A stretch of 64,000 nucleotides of DNA. Origin: Neopusillimonas maritima (lineage in GTDB: Bacteria; Pseudomonadota; Gammaproteobacteria; Burkholderiales; Burkholderiaceae_B). Below, one piece after another: positions 24,827 to 33,410 of this stretch. The notes under the pieces were generated by a model, which ran no database searches, was not told where the DNA came from, and saw only the letters and a program-made list of their open reading frames with translations. A program made the position numbers and the translations under genes. The stretch lies in assembly GCF_040930455.2 (NCBI RefSeq), contig NZ_CP170494.1; one strand, written 5' to 3'. The stretch's first letter is position 1. Every line of letters begins with the position of its first letter.

Positions 24827-26742
24827 TAGGCAACTTTCCGGCCATATTGTAAGCGTTTAATGTGAATCAATAATAATGAAATGGCCGCAGGCGTTACACC
24901 TGAAACACGCCGGGCCTGGCCTATTGTTTGAGGCCGACTTTGCTTCAGTTTTTGTCTCACTTCTATTGAAAGACTATGAATTGCATCGTAGTTGATTTCG
25001 TCTGGTATTAATTGATCTTCCAATTCCGCCTGCTTCTTAACCTCTTCCTGCTGGCGATTTACATAACCGGCATATTTGATTTGTATTTCCACCTGCTCAG
25101 AAACATGGGCCTCCTTAACCAGAACACCCGCTAAAGACTCACCTTCGGTATCTTTAAGGTCGGCCAATGTTTCATATTGAACATTGGGGCGTTTCAAAAG
25201 ATCATGCAAAGAATATTCACGCTCAATTTGTTTTCCCAAAACGCGCTCAGCCGATTCAGAACTCAATTTTTGAGGCTGGACCCAAGTAGACTTCAAACGC
25301 GCTACTTCAGCCTCAACAGCGTCGCGCTTTCGGTTAAACGCATCCCACTGCGCATCACCAATAAGACCCATTTGGCGTGCTTGATCTGTTAAACGCATAT
25401 CGGCGTTATCTTCACGCAGGCTTAGTCGATACTCAGCCCTGGAAGTAAACATGCGGTACGGTTCACTCACACCACGGGTAATGAGGTCGTCAACCAACAC
25501 TCCCATATACGCTTCATTTCTTTTAGGAAGCCAAGGCTCAAGATCTTTTACAAATCGTGCAGCATTCAACCCGGCAACCAAACCCTGCGCTGCCGCTTCT
25601 TCGTAACCTGTGGTCCCATTGATCTGGCCTGCGAAAAACAGCCCGTTAATCGCTTTTGTTTCCAATGAAAATTTTAATTCACGTGGATCGTAGTAATCAT
25701 ATTCAATGGCATACCCAGGCCGCATAATATTGGCGTTCTCAAGACCCGGTAAAGTTCGAATCATGGCCAACTGAATATCGAACGGCAAGCTTGTGGAAAC
25801 ACCATTTGGGTATATTTCTGTTGTGGTAAACCCCTCCGGCTCCAGAAAAATCTGATGGCTCGGCTTATCAGCAAAACGATGAATCTTGTCTTCAATAGAT
25901 GGGCAATAACGCGGGCCAACACCTTCAATTTGGCCTTGGTCGCTATACATGGGGGAGCGATCCAATCCTGAACGAATAATGTCATGCGTGCGTTCATTCG
26001 TATGCGTTATCCAGCAGGGCACCTGTTCTGGATGCATATCCACATTACCCATAAAAGAAAATACAGGTATTGGATCCAAATCGCCGGGTTGTGCAAGTGT
26101 TTTGCTGAAATCAACTGTTCTTGCGTCGATGCGTGGCGGTGTACCCGTTTTCAGCCGACCTTGAGGTAATTTTAATTCTTTAAGTCGTTGCGCCAATGAA
26201 ATAGCAGGCGGATCGCCGGCTCGACCTGCGGAGTAATTATCAAGTCCAACGTGAATCAATCCGTTTAGAAATGTTCCCGCCGTAAGAACAACCGCTCTAC
26301 CTTTGAACTTCAAACCAATCTTGGTTACGGCACCAACTACTTTCTCACCTTCAATCATTAAGTCTTCAACTGATTGCTGAAAGATCGTGAGGTTTGCCTG
26401 ATTTTCCAATACCGTTCGAATTGCTTGCCGATACAGCGATCGATCTGCTTGAGCCCGTGTGGCGCGCACGGCCGGCCCTTTTGAGCGATTAAGAATCCTA
26501 AATTGGATTCCCGCTTTATCCGTTGCTAAAGCCATGGCGCCACCCATAGCATCAACCTCTTTAACCAAGTGCCCTTTACCGATTCCACCTATGGAAGGGT
26601 TACACGACATTTGGCCTAGGGTGTCGATATTATGCGTTAGCAGTAAGGTTTTGGCTCCAGTACGCGCAGAAGCAAGCGCGGCCTCTGTACCAGCATGGCC
26701 ACCCCCTACAACAATAACGTCAAAGGTATCGGGATAAATCAT
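24826..26742 (-). CDS. mnmG: tRNA uridine-5-carboxymethylaminomethyl modification enzyme MnmG (GidA)
   Basis: A 638-residue FAD protein with the dinucleotide fold VIVVGGGHAGTEAALASAR, the conserved CNPSIGGIGKGHLVKE and GLKTGTPPRIDA-type segment, and the C-terminal domain ending near SGVTPAAISLLLIH. With MnmE it modifies U34 of several tRNAs. It heads the mnmG–rsmG–parA–parB run. Its partner gene mnmE is about 19.5 kb away in this window. Confidence 0.98.
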   Translation of the reverse strand: MIYPDTFDVIVVGGGHAGTEAALASARTGAKTLLLTHNIDTLGQMSCNPSIGGIGKGHLVKEVDAMGGAMALATDKAGIQFRILNRSKGPAVRATRAQADRSLYRQAIRTVLENQANLTIFQQSVEDLMIEGEKVVGAVTKIGLKFKGRAVVLTAGTFLNGLIHVGLDNYSAGRAGDPPAISLAQRLKELKLPQGRLKTGTPPRIDARTVDFSKTLAQPGDLDPIPVFSFMGNVDMHPEQVPCWITHTNERTHDIIRSGLDRSPMYSDQGQIEGVGPRYCPSIEDKIHRFADKPSHQIFLEPEGFTTTEIYPNGVSTSLPFDIQLAMIRTLPGLENANIMRPGYAIEYDYYDPRELKFSLETKAINGLFFAGQINGTTGYEEAAAQGLVAGLNAARFVKDLEPWLPKRNEAYMGVLVDDLITRGVSEPYRMFTSRAEYRLSLREDNADMRLTDQARQMGLIGDAQWDAFNRKRDAVEAEVARLKSTWVQPQKLSSESAERVLGKQIEREYSLHDLLKRPNVQYETLADLKDTEGESLAGVLVKEAHVSEQVEIQIKYAGYVNRQQEEVKKQAELEDQLIPDEINYDAIHSLSIEVRQKLKQSRPQTIGQARRVSGVTPAAISLLLIHIKRLQYGRKVA

Positions 26743-26790
26743 ATGAAAATTCTCGAACGAGATGAATAACTAATTATAACTGGCTGACCT

Positions 26791-26806
26791 TGTTCCACGT
26801 GAAACA
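26791..26806. promoter_or_regulatory. parS site 1
   Basis: TGTTCCACGTGAAACA matches the bacterial parS consensus TGTTTCACGTGAAACA at 15 of 16 positions. It is the first of three copies between mnmG and the cold-shock gene. Confidence 0.93.
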
Positions 26807-26855
26807 AAGAAAGTTGACGTGTAAATTCCGGTTGCTATTTTACGGCTGCTACTTA

Positions 26856-26871
26856 TATTTCACGTGAAACA
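26856..26871. promoter_or_regulatory. parS site 2
   Basis: TATTTCACGTGAAACA matches the parS consensus at 15 of 16 positions. It differs at another base than the copies on either side. Confidence 0.92.
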
Positions 26872-26896
26872 TTTAATCCAACAGTCACAACAGGTT

Positions 26897-26912
26897 TGTT
26901 CCACGTGAAACA
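26897..26912. promoter_or_regulatory. parS site 3
   Basis: TGTTCCACGTGAAACA is identical to site 1. Centre-to-centre spacing from sites 1 and 2 is 106 and 41 bases. Confidence 0.93.
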
Positions 26913-26931
26913 CTAAAATGAGAAAATACTC

Positions 26932-27016
26932 TGTGAATAACACACACTGATTTCAAGACATGAAAGCGTACAACGCAATTCTCATGCGGGTTATGATCAA
27001 GCAAGCTTGTGGATAA
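26932..27016. promoter_or_regulatory. two DnaA boxes beside the parS cluster
   Basis: TGTGAATAA (26932-26940) and TGTGGATAA (27008-27016) are exact matches to the complement of TTATNCACA. Both have the same orientation. They may form part of the origin region or affect mnmG/csp expression. Confidence 0.65.
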
Positions 27017-27039
27017 CAGTGTGCATAGTTAGTGGAAAG

Positions 27040-27066
27040 AAAAAAGCCCCAACAAGTGGGGCTTCT
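27040..27066 (-). terminator. rho-independent terminator of the cold-shock gene
   Basis: On the minus strand AAGCCCC, a 7-base loop and GGGGCTT are followed by a T run. It lies about 25 bases after the csp stop. Confidence 0.88.
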
Positions 27067-27089
27067 TCTTAACAAGTTGCGTGACTTGT

Positions 27090-27296
27090 TTACAGAGCTC
27101 GAATATTAGCAGCCTGAGGACCTTTTGGACCATCATTAACTTCGAACTCAACTTCTTGACCTTCGTTCAGACTGCGATAACCGCGACCTTCGATAGCTGA
27201 AAAGTGAGCAAAAACATCGGAACCACCAGCGTCGGGGGTAATAAAACCAAAACCTTTGTCGGCGTTAAACCATTTAACTTTACCGGTTTGAGACAT
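27090..27296 (-). CDS. cold-shock protein (CspA family)
   Basis: A 68-residue cold-shock domain protein with RNP1 KGFGFITP and RNP2 DVFAHFSAI. It binds single-stranded RNA/DNA as a chaperone. The gene has its own terminator and a long upstream gap on the minus strand, in line with the long temperature-responsive leaders of csp genes. Confidence 0.96.
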   Translation of the reverse strand: MSQTGKVKWFNADKGFGFITPDAGGSDVFAHFSAIEGRGYRSLNEGQEVEFEVNDGPKGPQAANIRAL

Positions 27297-27597
27297 AATA
27301 AATTAGCGTCCTAAAAAAACATAAAAAAAACAAAAGAAACAAGGGGCGCTAACACGAATAAAAACCGGAAATGCCAACGGGTTTTTTGCGAAACCCAAAA
27401 ACACAAAATCGGGCAATACTTATACGACGCTTACGCTCTGCTTGATTTCAAATGCAGCATCAGCATAACCATAGTTGTTATATCTTTCAACTACTTATTA
27501 ACCCTAGGTTAACGTAACGCAACACTTGTAGACAGCATAAACTACAAACTGAAAAAATTAACCAAATTCAAAACAACTGGAAAAGAGAGCCTGGATA
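27297..27597. other. divergent intergenic region between csp and aminotransferase genes
   Basis: This 301-base, AT-rich gap has no coding frame. It should hold the csp promoter and long 5' leader (U-rich on the minus strand next to the csp start) and the promoter of the rightward aminotransferase gene. An inverted repeat, TTAACC-CTA-GGTTAA, lies at 27498-27512 and could be an operator. No protein or RNA gene is recognised. Confidence 0.55.
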
Positions 27598-28776
27598 ATG
27601 ACCACGGAAATTCGCTCAAAACTACCATCGGTTGGCACAACCATATTCTCAATAATGAGCCAACTTTCTATCCAAAATAAAGCCATTAATCTGGGGCAAG
27701 GATTCCCTGATTTCAATCCGGACAAAAAACTGATCGAGCTCGTTAACCAGGCGATGCTGGAGGGGTATAACCAATATCCGCAACTTGCGGGCTTTCATGA
27801 TTTACTAATCGCGATCTCGGAAAAAATTGAAAACTTATACGGCCACCGTTATTCGCCGGAAACTGAAATTACGATTACATCGGGCGCCACCGAAGCACTA
27901 ATGAGTTCAATATTGGCGTTATGCGGAACGGGTGACGAAGTTATTATTATTGAACCTTTTTATGATTTATACCTTCCCGCAGTGCAACTTGCAGGTGCCA
28001 CTCCCGTTGTAGTTGCAATGGACCCACCAACACACCCAAATGAAAACTACAAAATAAATTGGGAAAAAATACGTGATGCACTTAGCTCAAGAACCAGATT
28101 GCTAATTATCAATACTCCCCATAACCCAACCACAATGGTTTTTAAAAACGACGATTTAAATGAACTTGAGTCGATTGTTAATCAATATGGAATAAACATT
28201 ATTTCAGACGAGGTATACGAACACATTGTGTTTAACGGCAATCCTCATTTAAGTATGTCTTCTCGGCCTGCATTAGCCGAAAAGTCGGTGGTCATTTCCT
28301 CTTTTGGAAAAACGTATCACGTGACCGGTTGGAAAATAGGCTATTGCGCAGCACCAAAAGCTTTAATGACAGAAATTCGTAAAGTTCACCAATTTGCTGT
28401 TTTCACCGTGAGTACACCCATGCAAGTTGCATTGAGTCGCTTTATGGGTGACGCGAATACTTATGCAAACTTATCTTCGTTCTACGAAGAGAAAAAAGAT
28501 TATTTATCGAATCAACTAAGAATCAACACACCACTAGCACCTTATTCGTCGGAAGGATCATTTTTCCTTTTGGCGTCTTACGCCGATTATTCAGATTTAA
28601 ACGAATATGATTTCTGCCATTGGCTAACCACCAAGCATCGTGTTACAGCGATTCCATTGTCTGCTTTTTACTGCAGCCCAACTGCGAACACATCGAACAA
28701 CAAGCTTATTCGTTTATGTTTTGCAAAGAACACGAATACCTTGGATGAGGCCATTGCACGATTGAAGTGTTTATGA
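27598..28776 (+). CDS. PLP-dependent aminotransferase, class I/II (methionine/kynurenine aminotransferase-like)
   Basis: A 392-residue fold-type I aminotransferase. Visible residues are Asn176 in NTPHNPT, Asp204/Tyr207 in SDEVYEH and the PLP lysine Lys238 in SSFGKTYHVTGWKIGY. NLGQGFPDF and FYDLYLPAVQLAGATPV match the YbdL/methionine aminotransferase subgroup, which uses methionine and aromatic amino acids. The gene is clearly more AT-rich than its neighbours, lies alone between csp and the AT-rich origin-like region, and may have been acquired. The substrate is not certain. Confidence 0.85.
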   Translation: MTTEIRSKLPSVGTTIFSIMSQLSIQNKAINLGQGFPDFNPDKKLIELVNQAMLEGYNQYPQLAGFHDLLIAISEKIENLYGHRYSPETEITITSGATEALMSSILALCGTGDEVIIIEPFYDLYLPAVQLAGATPVVVAMDPPTHPNENYKINWEKIRDALSSRTRLLIINTPHNPTTMVFKNDDLNELESIVNQYGINIISDEVYEHIVFNGNPHLSMSSRPALAEKSVVISSFGKTYHVTGWKIGYCAAPKALMTEIRKVHQFAVFTVSTPMQVALSRFMGDANTYANLSSFYEEKKDYLSNQLRINTPLAPYSSEGSFFLLASYADYSDLNEYDFCHWLTTKHRVTAIPLSAFYCSPTANTSNNKLIRLCFAKNTNTLDEAIARLKCL

Positions 28777-29136
28777 CGTTTTCAATGCAGACCGAAGTAT
28801 AGAGCGAATAAAGTGCTTTGCAAATCACTGTGCCTGGGTGGAAACGGGTTGGGATCTTAATGGTTTTATACACATCTTTTATATATAAAACTTAAATAAC
28901 TAATGGGTGCCTGTGTATAGTGTGGGAAACTCGAAAATACTTTAATAATCAATAGGTTATTTAAAAATTTAATGGGTATAAACCTTCTTACAACTACCTA
29001 ACAGTTTCTGCATAATTCTATTGGGCTGTGTAATTGATGTAGTTGTTCAGCTTTCATCCACAGCTCATTCACAATCGTTGTCTCTAGTAGTTATCCACAA
29101 GCCTTTTCGACGCAGTTAAATTGTAAAAAAATGAAA
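28777..29136. other. candidate replication origin: AT-rich region with DnaA-box cluster
   Basis: There is no gene in this 360-base gap. DnaA-box matches are TTATACACA (28866-28874), the complement of CTATACACA (28912-28920), TCATCCACA (29054-29062), TCATTCACA (29065-29073) and a perfect TTATCCACA (29091-29099). Between them are long AT tracts (28881-28903 and 28935-28975), suitable for unwinding, and an inverted GTTTTATA/TATAAAAC. The parS sites, mnmG and parAB are close by. Leftward genes read away from it. A second possible origin lies between rpmH and dnaA. It is not proven. Confidence 0.55.
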
Positions 29137-30189
29137 CTATTTAGTGAAAGCTTCGAAACCATTGTCAAAAACGACTCGATTCTCGGGCCAACGTAATGCG
29201 GCTAATCTGAATCTTGAAGTTTCAATAGGCTGATTTGCTTTACGGTCGCGCCAACGTGCACCGACGGAGTAATCAATACAAAACACGTTGTGTCGCTTAC
29301 CATGCCAGGCAAGGGGGGGGATATTTGAAAATAGGCGGGTGTAGCGCGGTGTGCGAGACGCTTCCTGTTTTTCCAGTAATCGCCAGTAGTGGCCAATGAC
29401 AACCGGTATGTTGTCGGAATAATTCATCCACCAATTGATACGATCGGAATAGCGCCAACGGCGGCCTGCGAAGAAGGCTTCCTCGCTTCGTTTTTCAACG
29501 CCTGACGTTAAGACCTTCAGTGGGTTAAAAGTTTGCTGCATGGCCTCATATTCAGCGATTGCGTCTAAAAATGGCGGGGGGTTGGATTCGTCTTCCAGGC
29601 GGTCGGCCCATTTCTCTTTTGCCTCCAGGTAATGTTCGTAAATGCCCTCTGCGTCAGCCTGACGACGTGTGTGTTCTTCCCACTCAAAGTAGTTTTCAAC
29701 TAATGTTCCCAAAGGGAGTTGGCTGACGGCGTTAATGGCATTTGTGGTCCATGCCGCATGAACAATACGAATATCGTTCCGATAAAGCGCCACGGGTTGT
29801 TCAGACAAGAACGCGCGTACACTTTCGCGTTCTGATTCGGGTGTGCGAGCAAACGGCGCATAATTTTCACAATCACGCTCAAATCGTTCGTCAAAAAACC
29901 AGCCCGAACCGTCTTTAATATCGTTAACCAGTAAATTCAGTTCGTGGTTGCCCAGAATAAATTGTGCATCGTGATTCTCAACCAGTTCGCGAACACGTTT
30001 CACGACACCGGGGCTGTCGGGGCCACGATCAACCAGATCGCCGATAAACACTAGACGGCGGTTATCAGGGTGTGAACCGTTACTTCTATATCCCAGTCGT
30101 TCAAGGAGGGCTTCCAGGGCATCGATTTCGCCGTGTATGTCGCCAACGATATCGATTGGCCCGCTATCGAGTGACTTAAGCAAATACAT
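29137..30189 (-). CDS. metallophosphoesterase (ApaH/PrpE-like)
   Basis: A 350-residue calcineurin-like phosphoesterase. The metal-binding motifs GDIHG (16-20), GDLVDRG (50-56) and GNHE (80-83) are intact, followed by later His motifs (VHAAWTT, VIGHYW). It is related to bis(nucleosyl)-tetraphosphatases and PrpE-type phosphatases; the substrate is not evident. It lies 14 bases downstream of the marR-like gene and may share its transcript. Confidence 0.85.
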   Translation of the reverse strand: MYLLKSLDSGPIDIVGDIHGEIDALEALLERLGYRSNGSHPDNRRLVFIGDLVDRGPDSPGVVKRVRELVENHDAQFILGNHELNLLVNDIKDGSGWFFDERFERDCENYAPFARTPESERESVRAFLSEQPVALYRNDIRIVHAAWTTNAINAVSQLPLGTLVENYFEWEEHTRRQADAEGIYEHYLEAKEKWADRLEDESNPPPFLDAIAEYEAMQQTFNPLKVLTSGVEKRSEEAFFAGRRWRYSDRINWWMNYSDNIPVVIGHYWRLLEKQEASRTPRYTRLFSNIPPLAWHGKRHNVFCIDYSVGARWRDRKANQPIETSRFRLAALRWPENRVVFDNGFEAFTK

Positions 30190-30203
30190 AGACTATGGCG
30201 CTT

Positions 30204-30656
30204 CTAGAGAAATATTTTTTGCAGCAAGCGTAAAAGTTGCTTTTGTTCGTCGTTTGAAAGATTAGGAATACTTTCGTTTTTTTCGAATTGCTGCCTGGCT
30301 TTGCCAAACAGAAACTGACCTTTTTCCGTTAGTTCCAGAATTTGTGAGCGTTTATCGTTTGGATTACGTTTTCGCACCAGCAACTGACGTAACTCCATTT
30401 TATCGAGAAGCGTTGCGAGGTTGGGCGGGGAGACATTAATTGTGTGGCCAAGCCGCTTTTGGTTAATTTGCGGATTGGCACTAATCAGCGATAGAACAGT
30501 GAATTCAACGGGTTTAAGTTGATACCGTATTAAACGTTTTTTAATATCCGGTTCAATCTTCAAATAAGCCTGAAGACAGTTATAGCCAACCTGCTTTAAA
30601 AGAAACGACTGTTCTATGGCAGCATCGCTTTCCTGATTGTTTTTTATGTTACTCAT
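30204..30656 (-). CDS. MarR-family transcriptional regulator
   Basis: A 150-residue winged-helix protein. The MarR core shows INQKRLGHTINVSPPNLATLLDKMELRQLL (recognition helix) and the wing RKRNPNDKRSQILELTEKG. It is followed by the phosphoesterase gene and preceded by 2 bases after the acyl-CoA dehydrogenase stop. A regulator responding to an acyl-CoA or aromatic thioester is plausible given those neighbours, but the ligand is unknown. Confidence 0.9.
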   Translation of the reverse strand: MSNIKNNQESDAAIEQSFLLKQVGYNCLQAYLKIEPDIKKRLIRYQLKPVEFTVLSLISANPQINQKRLGHTINVSPPNLATLLDKMELRQLLVRKRNPNDKRSQILELTEKGQFLFGKARQQFEKNESIPNLSNDEQKQLLRLLQKIFL

Positions 30657-30658
30657 GA

Positions 30659-32452
30659 CTACATCAGGCTATCAAGGTAATTCGTTGAATGACCTTGTTG
30701 TGAGTGAATTAAATATTGATCTATGACTTGTATTAATTGCCGCGTTTCCGGAAGGATGAAGTCAAAATAGTATTGTGCGGTATCGATTTTCGATCCGTAA
30801 AACGCGGGATCCTTTTCTTTCTGTTCATCGGCGATCGTGGCTGCTTTCAGCCATAACCACCCCATTGCAGCATGACCAACCAGGCGCAACATTTCAGGTG
30901 CAATTTGATACGGTAAATCAGGCGATTGCCGGCTTGCGTCGGATATCGCCGGAATGAGCGCGCGCAAGTGCTGACATACCTGTGTTAACGCCGCCACGGA
31001 GTTTACAAATGCAGGTTGTGTTGTGGTGTTGATTGTTTCCTGAATTCGATCCAGCAAATTAAAAAGGCGTTGGCCGTTATCGGCAAGGATCTTGCGCATG
31101 ATTAAATCGATTGCCTGAATCTCATTGGTACCTTCGTAAATTTGGGCAATTTTTATGTCGCGCAAGTACTGTTCAATGCCGGTTTCCTGTATGTATCCAT
31201 GGCCTCCGAAAATTTGTATCGCCTGGCCGGCGGCTTCGAAGCCTTGATCCGTCAGCATGGCTTTAATAATGGGCGTGAGTAACGCTAACTCGCTTTCGAA
31301 GTGCGCCTTTATTTGTTCATCGGGATGGTGCTCGGCACCATCAAGAAGCAACGCGCTGTAGTAGGCAAGCATGCGGCCGCCTTCAGCATAGGCTTTCTGT
31401 GACATCAGCATGCGCTGTATGGCCGGATGCATCACGATTGGGTCGGCGGGCTCACTGTGACGGTTTTCAGGGCGGGTTGCCGCACGCATTTGAATGCGTT
31501 CTTTAGCGTAGGCCAAAGCATTCTGGTAAACCGTTTCCGATACGCCGACGCCATTGATACCCACCAATAAACGGGCCGCATTCATCATTTTGAACATGGC
31601 CGCCAACCCTTTATTGGGTTCGCCCACCAGCCATCCCGTCGCTTGTTCAAATTGGATACTGCAGGTTGCACTGCCATGAATACCCATTTTGTGTTCAATA
31701 CCAGTACAGTGCACCGCGTTGCGTACTTTTGGAACCCCGTTCTCCGGCAGGAATTTGGGTACCAGAAATAAAGAAATACCTTTGCTGCCCGGTGGTGCGT
31801 CGGGTAATCGGGCCAAAACCAAATGCACAATATTTTCGGTTAAGTCGTGTTCACCACCGGAAATGAAGATTTTGTTGCCTTCAAGAATATAGTGCCCATT
31901 ATCGGCGGGCGTTGCCTTGGTGCGAATCAAGCCCAGATCACTGCCGGCTTGCGGTTCCGTTAAGCACATGGTGGCAAGCCATTCGCCGCTGACAATTTTG
32001 GGTAAATAGATATCCTTCAATTCATCGTTGGCGTAATGATAAAGACTGGAATACGCGCCGTGTAGAAGCCCGGGAAACATTGACCATGCATGGTTGGTTC
32101 CCGTTAACATTTCATATAAAACGGTGTTTAAAGTATGAGGCAAACCTTGCCCGCCGTAGGCGGGATCGCAAGCCAATGCGGGCCAACCGGCTTCCTGAAA
32201 TTGCCGGTAAGCCTGTTTGAATCCGCTTGGTGTTTTTACATGGCCGTTTTCAAATTGGCAGCCTTCGCGATCACCCACTGCATTGGTGGGAAGGAGTATT
32301 TCAGATGCAAAACGCCCGGCTTCTTCAATGACTTGACTCATTAAATCCTGGTCAATTTCTTCAAACTCAGGGTAACGGTTCAATGTTTGTGCAGCATTGA
32401 ACAGTTCAAACAGTACAAATGAAATGTCTTTCAAAGGGGGGTGGTAATGCAT
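30659..32452 (-). CDS. acyl-CoA dehydrogenase, DmdC-like long form
   Basis: A 597-residue FAD enzyme of the long acyl-CoA dehydrogenase group, with a C-terminal extension as in 3-methylmercaptopropionyl-CoA dehydrogenases. Motifs include LTEPQAGSDLG, the GNKIFISGGEHD region, IFGGHGYIQETGIEQYLRD and YEGTNEIQAIDLIMRKI. It oxidises acyl-CoA to enoyl-CoA and passes electrons to ETF. The next gene upstream is a crotonase, giving consecutive beta-oxidation-type steps. The acyl chain is not known. Confidence 0.88.
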   Translation of the reverse strand: MHYHPPLKDISFVLFELFNAAQTLNRYPEFEEIDQDLMSQVIEEAGRFASEILLPTNAVGDREGCQFENGHVKTPSGFKQAYRQFQEAGWPALACDPAYGGQGLPHTLNTVLYEMLTGTNHAWSMFPGLLHGAYSSLYHYANDELKDIYLPKIVSGEWLATMCLTEPQAGSDLGLIRTKATPADNGHYILEGNKIFISGGEHDLTENIVHLVLARLPDAPPGSKGISLFLVPKFLPENGVPKVRNAVHCTGIEHKMGIHGSATCSIQFEQATGWLVGEPNKGLAAMFKMMNAARLLVGINGVGVSETVYQNALAYAKERIQMRAATRPENRHSEPADPIVMHPAIQRMLMSQKAYAEGGRMLAYYSALLLDGAEHHPDEQIKAHFESELALLTPIIKAMLTDQGFEAAGQAIQIFGGHGYIQETGIEQYLRDIKIAQIYEGTNEIQAIDLIMRKILADNGQRLFNLLDRIQETINTTTQPAFVNSVAALTQVCQHLRALIPAISDASRQSPDLPYQIAPEMLRLVGHAAMGWLWLKAATIADEQKEKDPAFYGSKIDTAQYYFDFILPETRQLIQVIDQYLIHSQQGHSTNYLDSLM

Positions 32453-32457
32453 GAGGC

Positions 32458-33243
32458 TTAGCTCCTTTGAACTTTATTCTTTTTCTGATCCAGAAATTCC
32501 GCCAGCAAGCGTCGTGTTGCCGGGTCGGTTTGTGCAACGGCCGCCATTAATGATTCCGTGGCCAGGCCATCTTGAATATTCTGATCGGCAATACGCGGCA
32601 ACATGTGCATAACGGCGTAGTTGGTCATTTCAGCGTTACTTGCAATACCTTTGGCAAGCTCCATGGCTTTTTCCAACCCCTTGCCTGGTTCGGTTAAATA
32701 GGTTGACACGCCAATTTGCTGACCTTCCTCAGCGTTTAGTACACGGCCGGTAAGCATGAGGTCGGTCATGCGGTTGACGCCCATGAGTCGTGAAATACGC
32801 ACCGAGCCGCCACCGCCCACGAATAACCCCCGTTTCCCTTCGGGCAGGGCGTAAAAAGCAGACGATTCAGCTATACGAATATGTGTGGCGGAAGCCAGCT
32901 CAAGCCCCCCGCCGACAACGGCACCATGCATCACCGCAATAACAGGTGCCCGACCAAACTGAATTTGGTTGAAAGCTTCATGCCACATACGTGAATGCAG
33001 AACGGATTGGGGTACCGTGTGTTCCCGAACCTCGGACAGATCGAGACCGGCACAGAAATGCTCACCCTCGCCATTCAAAATAATGGCTTTCACGTCTTCC
33101 GAAAAGGATTGAAAACATTGATTCAGCTCACTGACCAGATCAAGGTTGATTGCGTTGCGTTTAGCCGGACGCGTTAGGGTAACGAGCGCAATGTTGTCCA
33201 GCATTTTGACGGACAGCAAGTTGTATTGTTTTGTAGAAGTCAT
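32458..33243 (-). CDS. enoyl-CoA hydratase/isomerase family protein
   Basis: A 261-residue crotonase. The CoA-binding/oxyanion segments are HFCAGLDLSEV and VMHGAVVGGGLELASATHIRIAE, and Glu appears in ALPEGKRGLFVGGGGSVRISR. It hydrates or rearranges enoyl-CoA. It leads the leftward operon crotonase–acyl-CoA dehydrogenase–MarR–phosphoesterase with gaps of 5, 2 and 14 bases. The specific substrate is undetermined. Confidence 0.88.
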   Translation of the reverse strand: MTSTKQYNLLSVKMLDNIALVTLTRPAKRNAINLDLVSELNQCFQSFSEDVKAIILNGEGEHFCAGLDLSEVREHTVPQSVLHSRMWHEAFNQIQFGRAPVIAVMHGAVVGGGLELASATHIRIAESSAFYALPEGKRGLFVGGGGSVRISRLMGVNRMTDLMLTGRVLNAEEGQQIGVSTYLTEPGKGLEKAMELAKGIASNAEMTNYAVMHMLPRIADQNIQDGLATESLMAAVAQTDPATRRLLAEFLDQKKNKVQRS

Positions 33244-33410
33244 GTTGGCGTGTCCTGCGATAAGAAAAATAGGATATCAGGTTAATAATTATGAATCATA
33301 ATATTTATATTTTATAAATAAATTAGGACCAACCCTGAGGAAAAACGGCTATTGCTTTTTCTGCTAGAACAGAATTCAATGGTGATAAGGTTCTCTTACA
33401 AATAAATACA

